A stretch of DNA of 64,000 nucleotides from Catellatospora sp. TT07R-123 (GTDB taxonomy: Bacteria; Actinomycetota; Actinomycetes; Mycobacteriales; Micromonosporaceae). A program made the translations under genes and the position numbers. Positions within the stretch are counted from its first letter, which is position 1, and each line of letters opens with the position of its first letter. The notes under the pieces are model-generated. The model saw only the letters and a list, made by a program, of their open reading frames with translations, did not search any database and was not told the origin of the DNA. Where the stretch lies: assembly GCF_018327705.1 (NCBI RefSeq), contig NZ_BNEM01000001.1, positions 2,542,001 through 2,606,000 of the forward strand, written 5' to 3'. This document shows positions 59,564 to 64,000 of this stretch, one piece after another.

Positions 59564-61431
59564 GCCGCCACCTCTTCCTCACGCACCGCGGACTCGTCTG
59601 AGTCGTCGTAGCCGGTGTCTCGTTCCCGTTCGGCCTCGGCCTTCTCGTACGCGGTGACGAGGTCGGCGTAGCCGGTGACCGTCGACAGCAGCTCGTCGTG
59701 GGTGCCGTGGGCGATCACCCGGCCCTGCTCGACGTAGATCACCTCGTCGGCCAGCGCGATGGTGGCCCGGCGGTACGCCACGACCAGGATCGACGCCGCG
59801 TGCGACGCCCCGCGCAGCGAGGCCAGGATGCGGGCCTCCACGCGCGGGTCGACGGCGCTGGTGGCGTCGTCGAGGATGAGCAGCCGCGGCTGCCCGGCCA
59901 GGGCGCGGGCCAGGGTGACCCGCTGGCGCTGGCCGCCCGACAGGGAGGTGCCGCGCTCACCGAGCGCCGTGTCCAGCCCGTCGGGCAGGCGGGTGACGAA
60001 GGTGTCGGCCTGGGCGGTGGTCAGCGACTGCCATACCCGGTCGTCGTCGGCACCGGGGCGGTCCAGCGCGACGTTGCCGCGCACCGTGTCGTCGAAGACG
60101 AACGCGATCTGCGGGACCAGCGCGACGCTGCCGGCCAGCGCGCCCGACGACAGCTCCCGCACGTCGACGCCGTCGAGGGCGACGCTGCCGTGCTGCGGGT
60201 CGAGCAGCCGGGTGGCCAGCGTGGCGATGGTCGACTTGCCGGAGCCGGTCGGGCCGACCAGCGCGACGGTCTTGCCCGCCGGGATGGTGAAGCTGACGTT
60301 GTGCAGCACCGGCTCGCCGGTGTCGTAGCTGAAGTTCACCTGCTGGAAGCTCAGCTGCGCCGGGCCGGTGCCGGTCGCGCCGGCGGTGCCGTACGGCATC
60401 TCGCCGGTCGCCTCCAGCACCCGCTCGACCCGGTCCCAGCCCGCGACCGCGCGGGGCAGGTCGCCCAGCACCCAGCCGATCGCCCGCACCGGGAACGCCA
60501 GCACCGTGAACAGGAAGGTCACCTGGATCAGCTGGCCCAGGTCGATCGCGCCGACCTGCAACCGCCACGCGCCGACCACGAGCGCGGCCAGCGTGCCGAG
60601 GAACGGCAGCGACTCCATCAGCGGATCGAACAGGCCGCGCAGGCGCCCGACGCTGATCAGCGCGTCGCGCAGCTCCCAGGCGCGGGCCTCGAACCGGCGG
60701 GTCTCCAGGTCCTCGCGGCCCATCGTCTTGACCACCAGCGCGCCGTCGAAACTCTCGTGTGCGATCGCGCTGACCTCGGCGCGCAGGTGCTGGGCGCGGG
60801 CGGTGCGCGGGGCCATCCGGCGGGAGAAGACCACGTTCATCGCGAACAGGACCGGGAAGACGACCAGGCCGACCAGTGCCATCGCCCAGTCCACCAGGAA
60901 CAGCGCGGTCACCGCGACGAGCAGCATGAAGACGGTGCCGACGGCGAACGGCAGCGGCGCGACGGGCATCCACGCGGCCTCGACGTCGGAGTTGGCGTTG
61001 GACAGCAGCGTGCCGGTGGCGTGGCGCTGGTGCCACGACAGCGGCAGGCGCAGGTAGCGGCCGGTGACCTCGTGCCGGTAGCGCGCCTGAAGCGCGAACT
61101 GCATGAACCCCGCGCCCAGCCGGCGGCCGAAGATGCCCAGCACACGGCCCAGGCCCATCGCGATCAGCGCGAGCGCGGACAGGACGAGCGCGCGGGTGGT
61201 GACGCTGCCGCCGGGGGCCAGCGCCGGTTCGACCACGTCCTGGATGATCTCGCCGACCACGAACGCCTGCCCGATGACCAGGCTGCCGAACAGGCAGCTG
61301 CCCACCACCGCGACGGTGAACCGGCGGGGCTCGTCCCGGATGCCGCGCCACATCACCCTGGCGCCACGCGCCAGCACGTCGCGCCCAGTTACCTGGGGTT
61401 TGGCCGATTCGGCCGAATCGTCGCTCGTCAC
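59560..61431 (-). CDS. ABC exporter half-transporter (first subunit of heterodimer)
   Basis: A 623-residue half-exporter with a 50-residue hydrophilic N-terminus, six membrane helices and a nucleotide-binding domain. Walker A is GPTGSGKST and the signature LSGGQRQRVTLARAL is normal, but Walker B is LLILDDATSAVDP: the catalytic Glu is an Asp. The C-terminal 25 residues are very acidic (AEAERERDTGYDDSDES). The degenerate site here complements the degenerate signature of the partner, the hallmark of asymmetric exporters. Start is GTG. Confidence 0.92.
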   Translation of the reverse strand: MTSDDSAESAKPQVTGRDVLARGARVMWRGIRDEPRRFTVAVVGSCLFGSLVIGQAFVVGEIIQDVVEPALAPGGSVTTRALVLSALALIAMGLGRVLGIFGRRLGAGFMQFALQARYRHEVTGRYLRLPLSWHQRHATGTLLSNANSDVEAAWMPVAPLPFAVGTVFMLLVAVTALFLVDWAMALVGLVVFPVLFAMNVVFSRRMAPRTARAQHLRAEVSAIAHESFDGALVVKTMGREDLETRRFEARAWELRDALISVGRLRGLFDPLMESLPFLGTLAALVVGAWRLQVGAIDLGQLIQVTFLFTVLAFPVRAIGWVLGDLPRAVAGWDRVERVLEATGEMPYGTAGATGTGPAQLSFQQVNFSYDTGEPVLHNVSFTIPAGKTVALVGPTGSGKSTIATLATRLLDPQHGSVALDGVDVRELSSGALAGSVALVPQIAFVFDDTVRGNVALDRPGADDDRVWQSLTTAQADTFVTRLPDGLDTALGERGTSLSGGQRQRVTLARALAGQPRLLILDDATSAVDPRVEARILASLRGASHAASILVVAYRRATIALADEVIYVEQGRVIAHGTHDELLSTVTGYADLVTAYEKAEAERERDTGYDDSDESAVREEEVAA

Positions 61432-61449
61432 CTGTACAGCCCCGTCGGA

Positions 61450-61486
61450 TCGGTAAGTAATTAGCTTGGCTTCCTATCCTTACCGA
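61450..61486. promoter_or_regulatory. Inverted repeat in the divergent promoter of the ABC exporter
   Basis: TCGGTAAG (61450-61457) and CTTACCGA (61479-61486) are exact complements with a 21 nt spacer, between the exporter operon and a divergent gene. The spacer contains a weak iron-box-like TTAGCTTGGCTTCCTAT. Regulator unknown. Confidence 0.4.
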
Positions 61487-61562
61487 CGCGCCCCGCCGCA
61501 GGCGAGCGGGATACCGCTGTGCCGGGCGTCACACTCGTGCGTGAATCCGTAGTATCGCCGAC

Positions 61563-62195
61563 ATGACCCGGTACGCCTTCGCCGAAAGGCTAGCCCTGGC
61601 CGACCTGATGGCCGAGGCTGGACCCGACGCCCCCACCCTGTGCGGCGACTGGACGGTGCGGGACCTGCTGGCGCACCTGCTGCTGCGCGAGCGGCGCCCC
61701 GACGCCGCCGGCGGCATCCTGATCAGGAGCCTGGCCGGCCGCACCGAGCGGGTGCAGCGGCGCATCGCCGGGCGCGACTTCGCCGCCCTGCTGCGCGAGC
61801 TGCGCGACCCGCCGTGGTGGAGCCCGGTGAGCAATCCGCTGGTGGACGAGGCGGCCAACCTGACCGAGATGTTCATCCACCTGGAGGACGTGCGCCGGGC
61901 GGTGCCGGGCTGGCTGCCGCGCGACCTGCCCGCCGGGCTGTCGGAGGCGCTGTGGCGGGCGGCGGGCCGTCAGGCGCGCCTGGTGCTGCGGCGCTACCCG
62001 GTGCAGGTGCGGGTGTCGGCCCCCGGCCACGGCACCGTCATCGTCGGGCGCCCCGGCACCCATCCGCTGTCGCTGACCGGGACCCCGGGCGAGCTGCTGA
62101 TGTTCCTGTCGGGGCGGCAGGCGCACGCGCGGGCCAGCGTCGACGGGACGCCGGAGGCGGCGGGGCGGTTGCGCACCGCGCGACTCGGGGTCTGA
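61563..62195 (+). CDS. TIGR03085/maleylpyruvate-isomerase-N family protein
   Basis: A 210-residue protein of the mycothiol-linked DinB-like superfamily. Metal-binding residues are expected in WTVRDLLAHLLLRERR (His near residue 38) and FIHLEDVRRA (His near 102). The rest forms a second domain with LVLRRYPVQVRVSAPGHG, GRPGTHPLSLTGTPGELLMFLSGRQ typical of TIGR03085. The reaction is unknown; relatives are often called mycothiol transferases or metal-binding proteins. It is divergent from the exporter operon. Confidence 0.83.
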   Translation: MTRYAFAERLALADLMAEAGPDAPTLCGDWTVRDLLAHLLLRERRPDAAGGILIRSLAGRTERVQRRIAGRDFAALLRELRDPPWWSPVSNPLVDEAANLTEMFIHLEDVRRAVPGWLPRDLPAGLSEALWRAAGRQARLVLRRYPVQVRVSAPGHGTVIVGRPGTHPLSLTGTPGELLMFLSGRQAHARASVDGTPEAAGRLRTARLGV

Positions 62196-62326
62196 CCGGC
62201 CCAGTACCAGAGAAAAGATCTTCACGAGGGGTTCCGCCCGCCCGATCACCGCATTACCCTTCGGTAACACCCAAGTTAAAACGTGTCCCCCGTCACCGTT
62301 GCCTACCTCAGAGGCGGCCTTCACCC

Positions 62327-64000
62327 ATGACTCTCGACGTGCCGTACCGTTCCATTCCGGACATGTTCCTGCGGCGGGTGGCGGCGTCGCCCGACGGTCG
62401 CGCCTTCGGCGCGCCGGGCGCCGACGGCCAGCCCGTCTGGTTCACCTGGACGCAGATCGCCGCCCGGGCCAAGGCCATCGCGGCAGGGCTGACCACGCTG
62501 GGCGTCGGACAGGAGGACCGCGTCGCGATCCTGTCCAGCACCCGGCTCGACTGGATCGTGGCCGACCTGGGCATCATGTGCTCCAGCGCCGCGACGACGA
62601 CGGTCTACCCGACCACCGAGCCGGAGGACGCCTGCTTCATCGTGGCCGACTCGGGTTCGAAGGTGCTGGTCGCCGAGAACCCGGCCCAGGCCGCGAAGAT
62701 GGACCCGGCGTCGGTGCCGACCCTGACGCACGTGGTGCTCATCGACGGCGAGGCCGACCCGAGCGCCCCGATCCCTCAGCTCACCCTGGCCGAGCTGGAG
62801 CGGCGCGGCAACGAGCTGCTGGCCGGGCAGGCGGACCTGGTCGACACGATCGTCGCCGGGATCGCCCCGGAGCACCTGGCGACCCTCATCTACACCTCGG
62901 GCACCACCGGCCGCCCCAAGGGCGTCGAGCTGCTGCACCGGGGCTGGTGCTGGGAGGGCGTGGCGCAGGCCGACGTCGGCGTGCTGCTGCCCACCGACGT
63001 GCAGTTCCTGTGGCTGCCGCTGTCGCACTCGTTCGGCAAGACGCTGATCTGCGGCATCCTGCACGTGGGCGTGCCGACGTACGTCGACGGGCGGGTCGAC
63101 AAGATCATCGACAACCTGAGCCTGATCCGGCCGACGCTGATGTGCGCCGCGCCGCGCATCTTCGAGAAGGTCTACAACCGCGTGGTCACCCAGGCCACCT
63201 CGGCCGGCGGCCTCAAGGCCAAGATCTTCGGCTGGGCGGTCCGGACCGGCCGCGAGAAGACCGCGCTGGAGCAGGCGGGCAGGCCGGTGCCGGGCGGGCT
63301 GATGCGCAAGTACGGCATCGCGCACAAGCTGGTCTTCGCCAAGCTGCACGACCGCCTCGGCGGCAACATCCGCTACATGGTCTCCGGTTCGGCCGCCCTG
63401 TCGGTGCCGATCGCCGAGTTCTTCGCGGCCGCCGGGCTGCCCATCAGCGAGGGCTACGGCCTGACCGAGAGCAGCGCGGGCAACTTCGTCAACCGCCCCG
63501 GCCAGCTGAAGATCGGCACCGTGGGCCAGGCACTGGCCGACCTCGAGGTGAAGATCGACGAAGACGGCGAGATCCTGCTGCGCGGCGCCCCCGTCATGCG
63601 CGGCTACCACAACCTGCCCGACGAGACCGCCTCGGTCTTCACCGAGGACGGGTTCTTCCGCACCGGCGACATCGGCGAGTTGGACGGTGCGGGGTACCTG
63701 AAGATCACGGACCGCAAGAAGGACCTGGTCAAGACCTCCGGCGGCAAGTACATCGCGCCCAGCCACATCGAGGGCCTGTTCAAGGCGCTGTGCCCGTACA
63801 CCTCGCAGGTGCTGGTGATCGGCAACTCCCGCAACTACTGCAGCATGCTGGTCACCCTCGACCCCGAGGCGATCATCGGCTGGGCGGCGGGCGGCCCGCT
63901 GGAGGGGAAGAGCTACGCCGAGATCGTCGGCTCCGCCGAGGCGAAGGCCATGGTCAGCGGCCACATCGACGAGCTGAACGCGAAGCTGAACCGGTGGGAG
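62327..64000 (+). CDS. Long-chain acyl-CoA synthetase (AMP-dependent), 3'-partial
   Basis: The first 558 residues of an AMP-forming ligase, cut by the window end with no stop codon. Family motifs: P-loop TSGTTGRPKG (190-199), GYGLTESSAG, then YRTGDIGEL-like FRTGDIGELDGAGYLKITDRKKDLVKTSGGKYIAP with the A10 lysine in the hinge region. It resembles FadD15-type fatty acyl-CoA synthetases of about 600 residues, so some 40-50 residues are missing. ATG at 62327 follows a 131 bp leader in which no clear promoter was recognised. Confidence 0.92.
   Translation, partial: MTLDVPYRSIPDMFLRRVAASPDGRAFGAPGADGQPVWFTWTQIAARAKAIAAGLTTLGVGQEDRVAILSSTRLDWIVADLGIMCSSAATTTVYPTTEPEDACFIVADSGSKVLVAENPAQAAKMDPASVPTLTHVVLIDGEADPSAPIPQLTLAELERRGNELLAGQADLVDTIVAGIAPEHLATLIYTSGTTGRPKGVELLHRGWCWEGVAQADVGVLLPTDVQFLWLPLSHSFGKTLICGILHVGVPTYVDGRVDKIIDNLSLIRPTLMCAAPRIFEKVYNRVVTQATSAGGLKAKIFGWAVRTGREKTALEQAGRPVPGGLMRKYGIAHKLVFAKLHDRLGGNIRYMVSGSAALSVPIAEFFAAAGLPISEGYGLTESSAGNFVNRPGQLKIGTVGQALADLEVKIDEDGEILLRGAPVMRGYHNLPDETASVFTEDGFFRTGDIGELDGAGYLKITDRKKDLVKTSGGKYIAPSHIEGLFKALCPYTSQVLVIGNSRNYCSMLVTLDPEAIIGWAAGGPLEGKSYAEIVGSAEAKAMVSGHIDELNAKLNRWE

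Noticed and set aside
61405-61420. 16 bp palindrome CGATTCGGCCGAATCG
   Set aside because: It lies inside the first codons of the ABC exporter gene and is probably a coincidence of codon use.

Overview
The window is high-GC DNA with actinomycete gene content and gene order: mycothiol/F420-type enzymes, an ANTAR response regulator, a heavy GTG-start bias, and the run uvrB, coaE, rpsA, polA, ANTAR regulator, tesB, pyk, lgt, trpA, trpB, trpC, hisI, which follows the order I know from Mycobacterium tuberculosis and Micromonosporaceae. A Micromonosporaceae-like chromosome is the best guess. I see no prophage, plasmid, CRISPR or transposase genes.

Left part (1-14 kb): end of a C40 peptidase; a TerC membrane protein under a yybP-ykoY manganese riboswitch; a pnuC-nadR NAD-salvage pair; an ABM monooxygenase and an alpha/beta hydrolase; a YjdF-like membrane protein; a hemerythrin; uvrB; a two-module lipoprotein; coaE; rpsA; a methyltransferase. 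Then alaS, an APC permease and gluconokinase on the plus strand.

Middle (19-45 kb, mostly minus strand): polA, a PPOX protein, a three-gene polar amino-acid ABC transporter, a five-gene branched-chain amino-acid ABC transporter, a propeller lipoprotein, an ANTAR regulator, tRNA-Leu(CAA) followed by a HTH/LAGLIDADG protein, an Rrf2 regulator, tesB, pyk, an LLM oxidoreductase, gltD and gltB. Nitrogen supply (amino-acid uptake, glutamate synthase) and central carbon flux dominate this block.

Right part (44-64 kb): an MscS-like membrane protein, an FAD monooxygenase, lgt, trpA-trpB-trpC, a spermidine-synthase-like gene, a small membrane protein and hisI; a long, extremely acidic protein; an ABC-2 exporter operon with a TetR repressor; an iron-box-controlled divergent pair (DUF2470 protein and a ribosomal protein S4 of the Streptomyces type); a heterodimeric ABC exporter; a TIGR03085-type protein; and the start of an acyl-CoA synthetase that runs off the window.

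The least expected structure lies between genes. Four families of 60-70 nt palindromic intergenic repeats each occur three times in these 64 kb, with conserved length and spacing. Two of them meet in each of two gaps (19.1-19.4 kb and 47.6-47.8 kb), and family 1 sits next to short GC-rich tandem repeats.
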